DNA of 64,000 bases from positions 62,001 through 126,000 of the forward strand of contig JABWCN010000022.1 in assembly GCA_013359135.1 (NCBI GenBank). The letters are read 5' to 3'. Position numbers and translations under genes: made by a program. The notes under the pieces were generated by a model. It did no database searches, was not told the origin of the DNA, and saw only the letters and a list, made by a program, of their open reading frames with translations. This document shows positions 8,696-17,549 of the stretch, in pieces (position 1 is the stretch's first letter; every line of letters begins with the position of its first letter). The DNA comes from Pseudobdellovibrionaceae bacterium. GTDB lineage: Bacteria > Bdellovibrionota > Bdellovibrionia > Bdellovibrionales > Bdellovibrionaceae.

Positions 8696-9780
8696 ATGAT
8701 CAAAAATAAAGAAATTGAAACTCTTACAAGTTTAATTGGAACTCCTTTAAGGTCTCCATGGCAAAAAAACTTTCTAAATGAGTCAGATGTAGAAATTTTA
8801 AAACTTAAAAAGTCTTCCTTATCTAAGAATCTAGCTATAACTACGGATATTGTTTCAGATGAAATTCATTGGGGACTTTATAAAAGTCCATTCCTAATCG
8901 GTTGGATGAGTGTGGTTGTTAGCCTTTCTGATCTGGCGGCATCAGCGACTTCTCCATTAGGTTTTGTAATGGGAACACATTGGGGTAAGGAATTTAACTT
9001 TAAGCAAAAAAAAGAATTTTATCGTGGAGTCAAAGAGGCATTAAAGGTCCATAGAACTTTTCTTTTGGGAGGAGATACTTCTAGCGGTAAAGAGACAGTT
9101 ATTTCCTCCACAGTTTTAGGTGTAGGTATGAAAAAAGTATCACCTCTGAAGAGAACTAAAATTAATGTTGGCGATGAGATCTATGCTTTGGGAAGTTTCG
9201 GAAATGGTCCAGCTTTAAGTTTAAGAGTTCTTTTGGGAGTTAAAGAAAAATTTTTTCCAGAAAAGCTATTTTTACCGATTGTTAAATTTTTAAAAAACAC
9301 AAAGCATATCAAAGCAAGCATTGACGTAAGTGATGGCCTTGCCAGTAGTTTGTGTATTTTTAGTGAGATCAATCAAGTGAGTTTTGATATTGATATACCA
9401 GAAAACTTTTTTACGCCGGAATCGGTGCAATTTTGTCATCAAGCAAGAATTCCTCAAACGGCTTTGTTTTTTGCTGAGCATGGTGACTATCAACTTTTGG
9501 TGGCGATTGATCCAAAAAAAAGACAGAAGAGCATGGTGACTATCAACTTTTGGTGGCGATTGATCCAAAAAAAAGACAGAAGTTTTTGAAGTTAAATCCA
9601 CAGGCTATAAAAATAGCGGTGGCTTCTGGTAAAAGAAAAGCTCACCGTATAAAAAATCTAAATAATGAGTGGATTGTTTTTGAGTTGGACTTTCTATATA
9701 AGGCGCCTAAAAGTACAATTTTTTTGTTAAGAAAAACTTTTAAAAGTTGGCTAAAGTTGGCACGTAAAGCTAATTTGTAG
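8696..9780 (+). pseudogene. thiL: thiamine-monophosphate kinase-like (AIR synthase family) gene, frameshifted by a tandem duplication
   Basis: The reading frame from ATG 8696 carries ThiL/PurM-type blocks: an early TTDIV segment, SLSDLAASATSPLG, LLGGDTSSGKETVISSTVLG, KINVGDEIYALGSFG and SIDVSDGLASSL, then HGDYQLL in the place of the family's EDYELL. Just after this a 53-bp tandem duplication shifts the frame and the first frame stops at 9589. The natural C-terminus (QKFLKLNPQAIKIAVASG onward to 9780) is in the -1 frame. Without the duplication the protein would be about 343 residues, normal for ThiL. The N-terminal Asp-Asp metal site of ThiL is not obvious, so the substrate is uncertain. A -1 slip on an A8 run in the first repeat copy would restore a full-length protein with 18 extra residues. 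Confidence 0.75.
9476..9582 (+). repeat. 53-bp perfect tandem duplication inside thiL-like gene
   Basis: Bases 9476-9529 recur exactly at 9529-9582 (period 53). Each copy encodes EHGDYQLLVAIDPKKRQ and contains an A8 run, the first at 9514-9521. Because 53 is not a multiple of three, the second copy and the rest of the gene are read in a different frame. Confidence 0.97.
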
Positions 9781-9855
9781 CGCAACAATAAGTTATAGTT
9801 TGGTTTAAATTAGCTTAAATAGCGATTAATTCATAAAGCAATTTTTGCATGTTGA

Positions 9856-10542
9856 TTAATAGGGAAATGAGGCATCGTAGGCTGCGCCGTTCATATAAAT
9901 GGCTTTTAAAATATCGCAGCGGTATTTGTTTGTTTCGGAATTACAGGTTTCGGCTTGAATTTTCATAAAGGTTTGACCAACACGCTGCGATTCATCAGGT
10001 CTCAGGATATTAGAAATAAATAAACTTTTTCCGGTAGTGTATGGCGATTTAGCCTCTGCAAAATGACAACTGACACAGCTAGAGTTTGTGCCTCCAGAGG
10101 AAAGGTGATTGTTGATTTGCTCGTAGGTCACACTGTTATCAATTGGAAATTGGATTTCAGCTTTGAAACTCTGTCCTGATTTAAGTTCTCCAAACTCAAG
10201 AAAAGTTCTTCCTGATCCACTTGGTACTACACTAAGAACTAAAGTGTTTTGTATGATAAAAATTCTTGGACTTGAATTTCCTTGAGCTGGTTGTGCGCTG
10301 AAAGTGCTATTAGTTGCAAACACTTTTAATGGAGGTTTTAGTGCAAGAAGAAAACAATCAAGGCCTAGCGGTTTTGGAAGAGCATTGATGAGATTTAAGG
10401 CCTCGGCAATGGTTTGGGGTTGCCTGAGAGAGCTATCAACAGTTGTACAATCATAGCTCACTTCTGAAGATGATTTTTTTTCAGAGCATGACAAAAGCCA
10501 GATAGTAAAGCCTAAACTTAAAAAGATTAAAATTTTTTTCAT
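9856..10542 (-). CDS. lipoprotein with a single CxxCH haem-c motif
   Basis: Start taken at ATG 10542 (MKKILIFLSLGFTIWLLSCSEK), which gives a compact signal peptide with a lipobox at Cys; an in-frame ATG at 10560 is also possible. 228 residues. The C-terminal third contains SSCVSCHFAEAKSP, a covalent haem-c attachment site, and later Cys residues (ETCNSE, YRCDIL). A Met for the sixth ligand could be one of those near the C-terminus (FMKIQ, IYMNG). It is probably a periplasm-facing cytochrome-like lipoprotein, perhaps related to the cytochrome-c-like part of uncharacterised Bdellovibrionota lipoproteins. No partner oxidoreductase is adjacent. Confidence 0.65.
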   Translation of the reverse strand: MKKILIFLSLGFTIWLLSCSEKKSSSEVSYDCTTVDSSLRQPQTIAEALNLINALPKPLGLDCFLLALKPPLKVFATNSTFSAQPAQGNSSPRIFIIQNTLVLSVVPSGSGRTFLEFGELKSGQSFKAEIQFPIDNSVTYEQINNHLSSGGTNSSCVSCHFAEAKSPYTTGKSLFISNILRPDESQRVGQTFMKIQAETCNSETNKYRCDILKAIYMNGAAYDASFPY

Positions 10543-10769
10543 GGTTACTGTCATCCTCATCTCTGATGCTGATGTTAACTGTTACCTTAATTCTAGCATA
10601 CTAAGTAGTACTTCTGAAATGGCATTTTTGACTTCTTTCAAGAGCTGAGTTTTTTGTTCTTACAAAAAAGAAGAACACAACGGGTCCAGTCCCAATTTAG
10701 TACATTTTGACTTAAAAGATTCCAAGTTTAAATATAATTTTATAAAAATCTAGTGGTAGTTGTCTTCTT

Positions 10770-13336
10770 TTAAAGAGAATTTTTATCTTCTTTCAAAAAA
10801 GAAAAACTCTTTTTTCTAGATTGAAACTTATGTTCATGAGAAAAGTGTCCTTCTGTTAAGCCATATTTTTCTTGGGTTTTGAGGTGAGTAAGTGTTTCTT
10901 GTAAGCCTTGTTTTCCTTGAAAAAAGTTTTCATAATGTTTCAACTTAGAAATGAGTTCTTCTCCAATTTCATTAAGCGCTTCGTACCGAAATGAACGAAG
11001 TCCTTGATCAAGCCACGGCTGGATAAAGTTAAGTGCCGTTTGGGCTTTAGAGTTGAACATAGTATTGCGACACTCAGGATCTGGTTTGATTTCATGGAGA
11101 TTGCCAAACTGATCTTTTAATTGCACTCGATGTTTTTCACAAGGTTTGCCACAATCTTTGTAGCTAGATCCTTGACTCAGAAAAGCAGCAAAAACACAAT
11201 GCTCCATATGGAAACTAGGCATAAATTGATGAAGCGTAATCTCCAACTTTGAAGCGTTAGTTTGTTGTAGTATAGATAAAGTTTGTTCTTGATTCCATTC
11301 AGACTAAAATCTCCCCAAATTTTACCACCAAATTGATTGATATTTTGAAGGTAGTAAATAGCTCCCAAATTACGTGCTAAGATAATATCTGGATTCATTA
11401 GCGAGATGTTTTTAAGGTTGGTATATTCTTGCGGTTTAAGAACGCGAGTAGTGGCAATCCCTACAATAATCTTCAGTTTTCTAAGATTTTCAATCGATGG
11501 TCTTAGGTCTCTACCAAACTCAAAATCTAGAATTACTGTCGAAAATAAATTTCTATCTAACTCTTGTCTAATGAGTGCTTCACAGAAATCATTAACTTGT
11601 TCTTTGTTTCTAAGTAGAACGGTCAAAACTGGCTCAGCTGTTTGTAAAGATTCAGTTATTGGTTTTTGTTCTTGTTTTTGCTCTTTGGTTGATTTGAGTT
11701 GTAAGTCAGAGAGTAGATCTACTTTGAGTCCACTTACTCTTTCTAATTCCCTTGCCGTTGATAGAGCATGTACTAACTTCTGGCGCAGGATTTTTACTTC
11801 TTTGGCTGATATAAAAAGAGATTCTGAGTCGATTCTATCAATTATAAACTGATCTAATTTGAAAACGGTTCCGCCAAGACTTGAAAACTCAAGACGCAGA
11901 TCTTCATCAGAGAGAGGATGTTTTGCTGCCTTTACTAATGGTGATTCCGTGTTTAAGGTAAAACTCCTCTGGCCATCGCTAATGAAAGCGATTAGTTTTT
12001 GATTCAACTCTAGAGTGATCCTTACAAACACTGGAATCTTTTTAAATAAATTCTTATCTGTGAATGATTTATTAAGATCACGTTTTAGATTTTTATCATG
12101 ATTTTTAAAGACTCGAGACCCAATAAAATTAGCGCCTACATCAAGATCGTTGGCTACGCCAATTAGAAATACATTTTTCCTAATGGGAGCAATAGAGAAA
12201 ATAAAACTTCCCCATTCTTTTTCTCCTTGAGACCAAAGAAGTCCATCACCTGGTGTCAGAGAGATTGACATACTATCGCTGAGCTCAACTAAAATATGTT
12301 CATTTTTAATAGAAATAATTTTACCAATCTCTATTCCTCGGTGGGATTTATAAGTACCTTCAACTAGTTTTTGATGATTAACACCATGAAGCCATCCTGA
12401 AAAATAACCACGAGAATAAGTCATAGCCATTCTATTTTTAGCCAACTGAATTTCTTTATCATCCCAATTTTTTTTATGATTTTGAATATAAGCATTCATG
12501 ACATGGCGGTATTCACTGGTAGTAGCGGCCACATACTCCGGAGTTTTTAAGCGACCTTCAATTTTAAAGCTGGTCACACCTATATCCATAAGTTCAGGGA
12601 GTTCTTTTATACCACAAAGATCTTGGGGGGAAACTAGATAGTTTTTATCGATTTGATTGTGTTTTTGTCCATCAACGAAAAGGTCATAACTAAAACGGCA
12701 GCTTTGAGCACACTGACCTCTGTTAGCAGATCTTCCCCCTAGATTTTCAGAGGTAAAACATTGACCTGAGTATGAAACACAAAGTGCTCCATGGACAAAA
12801 ACCTCGAGTTCTTTGTCTGTTTGTTCTTTAATAAGTTTAATTTCATTCAAAGAGTTTTCTCTGGCAAGAACAAAACGTTTGATATTAAGGTCAGATAAAA
12901 ATTTGATAGCTAGGTCATTGCTTATGGTCATTTGAGTAGAAGCATGAATAGGTTGTAGCGGTGCTAGTTGTCTTATGAGATTCACTAAACCAAGATCTTG
13001 AACAATCAAAGCATCAGGATTTAGCGGCAGAATTTTTTTTAGAGCTTCTAAGGCTCGTGATAATTCTTCCTCAAAAATGACGATATTAAAAGCGAGATTG
13101 ACTTTGACGCCATAGAGATGACAAAGTTGTATAATTTCTTTGAGTTCTTCAATTTCAAAGTCGTAGCTTCTACCACGGGCGTTAAAACCTGGAAAACCAA
13201 CATAAATTGCATCAGCCCCATTGTGGATAGCAGCTAGTGCCATTTCCTTTTGGCCAACAGGAAGAAGCAACTCAAAATCAGGTGATTGTGGTTTTTGGGA
13301 AGACAAAGGTTCAGAGATGGAAGGATTATCACTCAT
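10770..13336 (-). pseudogene. U32 family peptidase / RlhA-like protein, frameshifted
   Basis: The frame from ATG 13336 gives a U32 protein: ELLLPVGQKEMALAAIHNGA, GADAIYVG, the Cys block (ALCVSYSGQCFTSENLGGRS, then NRGQCAQSCRF) and FKIEGRLKTPEYV. U32 members include collagenase-like proteases and RlhA, the 23S rRNA C2501 hydroxylation enzyme. The family's C-terminal block ITLHQFMPSFHMEHCVFAAF, then CGKPCEKHRV and CRNTMFN, is present but in another frame, ending at 10770. The frames join near 11297: frame 1 reads GDFSLN and frame 2 continues WNQEQTLSILQQTNASKLE. Homologues as I recall them have about 25 residues between DFSLN and a later SYDLN, so a small deletion between similar sequences is likely. 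Intact length would be about 880 residues. Confidence 0.8.
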
Positions 13337-13666
13337 TTTTTGAACTCACATGGTTAAATTGCTCAGCAAGCAAAGGTTATGATTTATCAAGGTTCTACTA
13401 AATTTTTATAAAATCGCAAACAAAAGAATGAAAGAATAAAATTAAAAGGCTTGTAGTTAAAGACCAAAGAGGTAGTTAATCTTAACTTTGTAGAGCCTTC
13501 ATTACTGTCAAAAAAAATGACACATTTTGTGTTGAGGAGGTTACTAAATTCAATGGATTTATTTTAAGGTCAATTATTCAGGTACGCTTTATGCATCTTC
13601 AAAGTTTGAAGGAAAAGTGGTTTTTCCCTAGAGGCTCGTACAATCCGTATAAGGGTGGATTTTTTA
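13337..13666. other. intergenic region with an extended dyad
   Basis: About 330 AT-rich bases between the divergent U32 and mepA-like genes, which should hold both promoters. At 13446-13499 there is an interrupted inverted repeat: AAGGCT (13446-13451) pairs with AGCCTT (13494-13499), and inside it AGTTAA-TC-TTAACT forms a tight palindrome at 13474-13487. It could be a regulator site or leader hairpin. A GGAGG at about 13535 precedes only a four-codon mini-ORF. No gene recognised. Confidence 0.4.
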
Positions 13667-15688
13667 ATGAAATTGGCTCTGATTTTTATCTTAACAGCGG
13701 TTCTGTTTGGTTGTGGAAAGGGATTTTCAACAAAGAAGCAAGACTCTGTGCCAGCTCCTGACAAGAATCCTGGGCCTATTTCATCAGGGCTTCCAGATAG
13801 TTTTTATGATGAAAGTCCCTATGCAAAGCTTTCCGATCAACAGTTTGAAGAAAAAATCAAAGAAGTTAGAGAAAAACAAAAAGAAAAATGGTTACAGGAT
13901 ATCCCTGAAAAATATGACGATGTAGGAGAGTTTTATCGAGTTAAATCTATTCCTGGTATCAGTGAAAATCAAGTGATCGATTCCGTTAGTTACCCTGTGG
14001 TGACGACAAGTAGTCCTAAAGTCACAGCCACAAGTACTCAAAAGACGCTAAATTTAATTCGGGGGAAACTAAAGTTTGAAAATATAAAGCACAAATTGAG
14101 TTCAGATAAAACAATTGTGGAAATTGAAGGTCAAATGGTCTTCAAAGATAAAGAAAATAGTCAACTTAAGCCTATGCCATTTGTTCTTAAGGGAGCTTAC
14201 AAAGAAAGTGAAATGGCTTTAACTGTTGAAGATATAAAATCGCCTTTATTTCATTTACTAAAAGCCAAAGCGACATGCACAGAAACTTCGGCAGACGCTT
14301 GCATGAGTTTAACCATAGATTTTTATTATGAAGTCAAAAGTAAAGAGGGGACTAATTTTTATACAGATCAGCTGATTTCAAAGAGTTCACTAGCTTCTGA
14401 AATTCAAAATCCTTACGAAGAGTTTACGACTCCTGATATTTTTTATCAAAAAACTCCTGACGAGGATTTGACTGACTATGAGAAAAAATTAAAAAAAGGA
14501 AAACTTTATCAGAAAACTCTAACTTTAGAAGAAGTAGAGACTGTTAAAGACTTACCCTCTTATTATGTTGTGCCAACGATGGATGACGTGGCTATATTAT
14601 TTCCTGAATATAAGCCGGTGATTCAAAGTAAAAAAGAAGCCGAGATAGCTAAGAAGGTTAATAAAAAGAAAGTGACATTGCCTGAGCTTAAAGGCGAGGA
14701 AGTGATTCCGGACACTGAAGTTAAAATTGGTCCACCGCCACCACTAGATGATGGGAAAAGTCATAAAGTTAAAGGTGACACTGTGGCTAAAGAAGAGCCA
14801 AAGGCAACCGTAACGCCAAGTAAGGATGTAGCAAAAACAACTGAACCTGTTGTAGTTACAGATAAGAAAAATCAAACACCACCTAAAGTACCTGTTATTG
14901 TGAAACCCGAGCCTGTGGTTGTTCCTAAGGCAGAGCCTCCTAAAAAGCAAGCTCCAGAGAAGATCTTAGTCAAAGAGGATAGGGGTGTAATAGAAAATAA
15001 AAATCGTCCAATAAATCAAGCTATTAAATGGACGCATAATGGTTATTTAGTGAATGCTACAAGCTTACTTGAGGCTATACAAAAAATAGGTCCGAGTATT
15101 AATGTTTCTTTGTTGAATCCTGGAAAGCTTCGCCACTATGGGACCTATGATATTGTTGATCTTATTGTGAACGTTGGAGAATGGGTCAAAGAAAACACTG
15201 ATGGATTTATCCTGAAAGTCAGTGATATTTCAGCTAAAAAGGGAGGCTATATAGGCCACTCAAGCCATCGCACTGGGATGGATGCAGATATTTCTTACAT
15301 TACCAAGACTCAAAAAATGGCTTTTATGGATCTTGATAGAGTTAGGGGGCAGTTTACTCACCCTGATTTTGATGGGGCAAAACAGTGGAAACTTTTCAAA
15401 GAAGCTTTTGATATGGCTCCGATTGAGGTTATTTATGTCAACAGAAAGATTAAAAATGAAATGTGCCGTCAGGCTTTACTTGCAGGAGACTTGAAGTCTA
15501 ACACAGATTCTAAGTCTGAGGCGGCGCAGGTCTTAACTCGATTGATTGTGATAGATAGTAATCACGGAGATCACTGGCATGTGAGAATGGATTGCCTTAC
15601 TTTAAAGCGGATGGGGCTTCAAAAGCAGTGTTATCCATGGAATCAGCCATTTAGGGGGCCTGAATGTCAAAATATAAGCATTAAATAA
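13667..15688 (+). CDS. lipoprotein with C-terminal MepA-type penicillin-insensitive murein endopeptidase domain
   Basis: Start set at ATG 13667, with GGTGGA 7 nt upstream; an in-frame GTG at 13655 overlaps that site. 673 residues. The signal MKLALIFILTAVLFGCG ends in a lipobox. A long N-terminal part of unknown fold follows (to about 320), then a Lys/Pro/Val-rich linker (about 330-455) suited to spanning the periplasm. The C-terminal 210 residues carry LAS-type metallopeptidase motifs: GHSSHRTGMDADI (zinc His and Asp) and SNHGDHWHVRMDC (HxH). MepA cleaves D-Ala-mDAP cross-links. E. coli MepA is about 270 residues, so this is a much enlarged, lipid-anchored version, perhaps used in wall remodelling during growth or predation (inference). 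Confidence 0.88.
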   Translation: MKLALIFILTAVLFGCGKGFSTKKQDSVPAPDKNPGPISSGLPDSFYDESPYAKLSDQQFEEKIKEVREKQKEKWLQDIPEKYDDVGEFYRVKSIPGISENQVIDSVSYPVVTTSSPKVTATSTQKTLNLIRGKLKFENIKHKLSSDKTIVEIEGQMVFKDKENSQLKPMPFVLKGAYKESEMALTVEDIKSPLFHLLKAKATCTETSADACMSLTIDFYYEVKSKEGTNFYTDQLISKSSLASEIQNPYEEFTTPDIFYQKTPDEDLTDYEKKLKKGKLYQKTLTLEEVETVKDLPSYYVVPTMDDVAILFPEYKPVIQSKKEAEIAKKVNKKKVTLPELKGEEVIPDTEVKIGPPPPLDDGKSHKVKGDTVAKEEPKATVTPSKDVAKTTEPVVVTDKKNQTPPKVPVIVKPEPVVVPKAEPPKKQAPEKILVKEDRGVIENKNRPINQAIKWTHNGYLVNATSLLEAIQKIGPSINVSLLNPGKLRHYGTYDIVDLIVNVGEWVKENTDGFILKVSDISAKKGGYIGHSSHRTGMDADISYITKTQKMAFMDLDRVRGQFTHPDFDGAKQWKLFKEAFDMAPIEVIYVNRKIKNEMCRQALLAGDLKSNTDSKSEAAQVLTRLIVIDSNHGDHWHVRMDCLTLKRMGLQKQCYPWNQPFRGPECQNISIK

Positions 15689-15793
15689 TGCTTGCCATTA
15701 TAAATATTTTTGTTTAAATCTGGCAGAACCATTCAGGCTAAAAAGAGCTTTATAGATACCTATAAACCGCCTCGTATGAGAAAGGCATGTATT

Positions 15794-15985
15794 ATGAAAC
15801 AAAAAACCCATTCTGGTGCAAAAAAACGTATGCGTTTATTGCCAAGTGGTAAAGTGAAACGCAAACAAACAAAAATGCGTCACTTGAACTCTCACATGAA
15901 ATCAAAAACTAAAAGACATTTAGGTCAGGTTACTTATGTTAACGACGCTAACATGTATCAAACAAGCAGAACGCTTGTATTCTAA
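15794..15985 (+). CDS. rpmI: 50S ribosomal protein L35
   Basis: 63-residue basic protein (MKQKTHSGAKKRMRLLPSGK) with the L35 signature KxKTHSGAKKR and LPSGKVKR. The start is ATG 15794, with GAGAAAGG upstream; the frame is open further 5' but the family begins here. It precedes rplT by 10 bp, the universal order. Translation initiation factor IF3 (infC), usually just upstream, is not present here; the mepA-like gene is instead. Confidence 0.97.
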   Translation: MKQKTHSGAKKRMRLLPSGKVKRKQTKMRHLNSHMKSKTKRHLGQVTYVNDANMYQTSRTLVF

Positions 15986-15995
15986 GGAGTAAAAA

Positions 15996-16343
15996 ATGCC
16001 TCGCGTAAAATCTGGTAAAACAAATCGTGCCCGTCATAAAAAAGTCTTAAAAAGAGCAAAAGGTTTCTATTCAGCAAATTCTAGAGCATTTATCCATGCG
16101 ACAGAAAAAGTGGATAGAGCTATGGCCTACATGTTTAAAGGCCGTAAGATGCGTAAGAGACAGTTCCGTACTCTTTGGAATCAAAGGATCAATGCAGCGG
16201 CTCGTGCTAATGGGACTACTTATTCACGTTTGATTGGTGGTTTGATTAAAGCAGGAGTCGAAGTTAACAGAAAAAATCTTTCTGAGTTAGCTATTCACGA
16301 TCCAGCGGCATTCACTCAACTATGTGCTCACGCATTAAAATAA
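15996..16343 (+). CDS. rplT: 50S ribosomal protein L20
   Basis: 115 residues, the normal L20 length. It starts [20 protein letters not shown] and includes [18 protein letters not shown], the classic central motif, and the C-terminal globular part ending [12 protein letters not shown]. The site AAGGAG lies 6 nt before the ATG. Binds 23S rRNA early in 50S assembly, and in other bacteria represses the infC-rpmI-rplT operon. pheST, a common downstream neighbour, is replaced here by mevalonate genes. Confidence 0.98.
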   Translation: MPRVKSGKTNRARHKKVLKRAKGFYSANSRAFIHATEKVDRAMAYMFKGRKMRKRQFRTLWNQRINAAARANGTTYSRLIGGLIKAGVEVNRKNLSELAIHDPAAFTQLCAHALK

Positions 16344-16358
16344 ATTTTGTGAAATAAA

Positions 16359-17549
16359 GTGAATTCAAAAAAAACTTCAAGTTTAAAATTACAAAGGCTT
16401 TCCAAAAGAAAGCCTTTGTCTTTTGTGGACCCAAAGACTCCAACTCACGTCGCTGTAAAAAAAGAAATCAAAGAGTTTAGTTCTCGTAAAAAAGACCATC
16501 TTTTAATAACCCTTTCAGAGAGTTCGCAAAATCCCAGAGGTCATTCTCTTGACCAGGTTAGACTTAACCATCGCGCCTTTCCGGAGCTAAATTGGCAAGA
16601 TATTTCTATCAAAGCGAAGTTCTTAAAGACGGAGTTATCAGCACCATTTTTTGTTAGTTCGATGACAGCAGGAAGTGTGCATGGAAGAGCAATTAATTTG
16701 CTTTTGGCAGAGTTAAGTCAAGAGAAGAGAATTCTTATGGGAGTTGGATCCCAAAGAAGAGAATTGTTTGATAACGAAGCAAGGAAAGAGTGGAAAGAAC
16801 TGAGAAAACAATGTCCCAAGGCTTTGTTACTTTCTAACATTGGTTTGAGTCAGTTGATTAAGACGCCTGTCATTAAGATCTTTGAGCTTTGTGAAAGCCT
16901 AGAGTCTTTGGCGTTGATTATACATGTGAATCCTTTACAGGAGTGTATTCAGAAAGAAGGAACTCCTTACTTTAGTGGCGGTTTATCTGCTCTTAAGCAA
17001 CTTGTAAAACAGTCTCCTATTCCTGTGATTGTTAAAGAGGTAGGAAACGGATTCTCTAGAGAGGACCGAGAACAGTTGGCCGGAACTGGAATTTATGCTC
17101 TAGATTTGGCTGGAAAAGGTGGAACTGATTGGTCTCGAGTAGAAGCCTTGCGATTTGATCCTCTGTCTTATGAAAGAAATTCAGGTTTACTCTTTACGGA
17201 CTGGGGATATTCTTTAGTGGATATGTTATTTGAAATGTTACAAGAAAAAGTTCCTTATCAAGTGTGGGGTAGTGGTGGTATAAGAAACGGATTAGATGTC
17301 GCTAAAGTGGTAGCGTTAGGTTGTGAGTTGGTGGGACTAGCTCAGCCGTGGCTAAAGTCTATTTTTTCTCACAGTCCTCACGAAATGAAATTGAAGACTC
17401 GTTTGGATTTAGAAACTAGCCGGAAATCTTTAAGAGAGTTTTACGAAGGTTTAGAGAAAGAACTTAAGACTGCCATGTTTTGTACGGGATCAGCTAATTT
17501 AGCGCAGCTAAAAAAGGGAAAAATAAAGTGGGAAGGTCCTTATGTCTGA
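16359..17549 (+). CDS. fni: type 2 isopentenyl-diphosphate delta-isomerase (FMN)
   Basis: Interconverts IPP and DMAPP using reduced FMN. 396 residues from GTG 16359, or 374 from GTG 16425. Family blocks: SSRKKDHLLITL (N-terminal substrate loop), LNHRAFPELNW, FFVSSMTAGS, ILMGVGSQR, HVNPLQECIQKEGTPYFSG, VIVKEVGNGFSREDREQL, GTDWSRVEALR, QVWGSGGIRNGLDVAKVVALG and a C-terminal LEKELKTAMFCTGSANLAQL. Known enzymes begin only a few residues before RKxDH, so about 38 extra Lys-rich residues result from the first GTG. A strong hairpin (16391-16419) falls inside that extension, which favours the later start. It overlaps mvaA by 8 nt and heads the mevalonate operon. Confidence 0.93.
   Translation: MNSKKTSSLKLQRLSKRKPLSFVDPKTPTHVAVKKEIKEFSSRKKDHLLITLSESSQNPRGHSLDQVRLNHRAFPELNWQDISIKAKFLKTELSAPFFVSSMTAGSVHGRAINLLLAELSQEKRILMGVGSQRRELFDNEARKEWKELRKQCPKALLLSNIGLSQLIKTPVIKIFELCESLESLALIIHVNPLQECIQKEGTPYFSGGLSALKQLVKQSPIPVIVKEVGNGFSREDREQLAGTGIYALDLAGKGGTDWSRVEALRFDPLSYERNSGLLFTDWGYSLVDMLFEMLQEKVPYQVWGSGGIRNGLDVAKVVALGCELVGLAQPWLKSIFSHSPHEMKLKTRLDLETSRKSLREFYEGLEKELKTAMFCTGSANLAQLKKGKIKWEGPYV
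16391..16424 (+). terminator. strong stem-loop with short U-tract between rplT and fni
   Basis: ACAAAGGCTTTC (16391-16402) pairs perfectly with GAAAGCCTTTGT (16408-16419) across a CAAAA loop and is followed by CTTTT. A perfect 12-bp stem with a trailing U-run is what an intrinsic terminator or attenuator looks like. It lies 48 nt after the rplT stop and overlaps the longest reading of fni. Confidence 0.65.

Noticed and set aside
13590-13746. Short frame starting ATG 13590 (MHLQSLKEKWFFPRGS)
   Set aside because: Out of frame with and largely overlapping the MepA-like gene start, without a ribosome site; probably chance.
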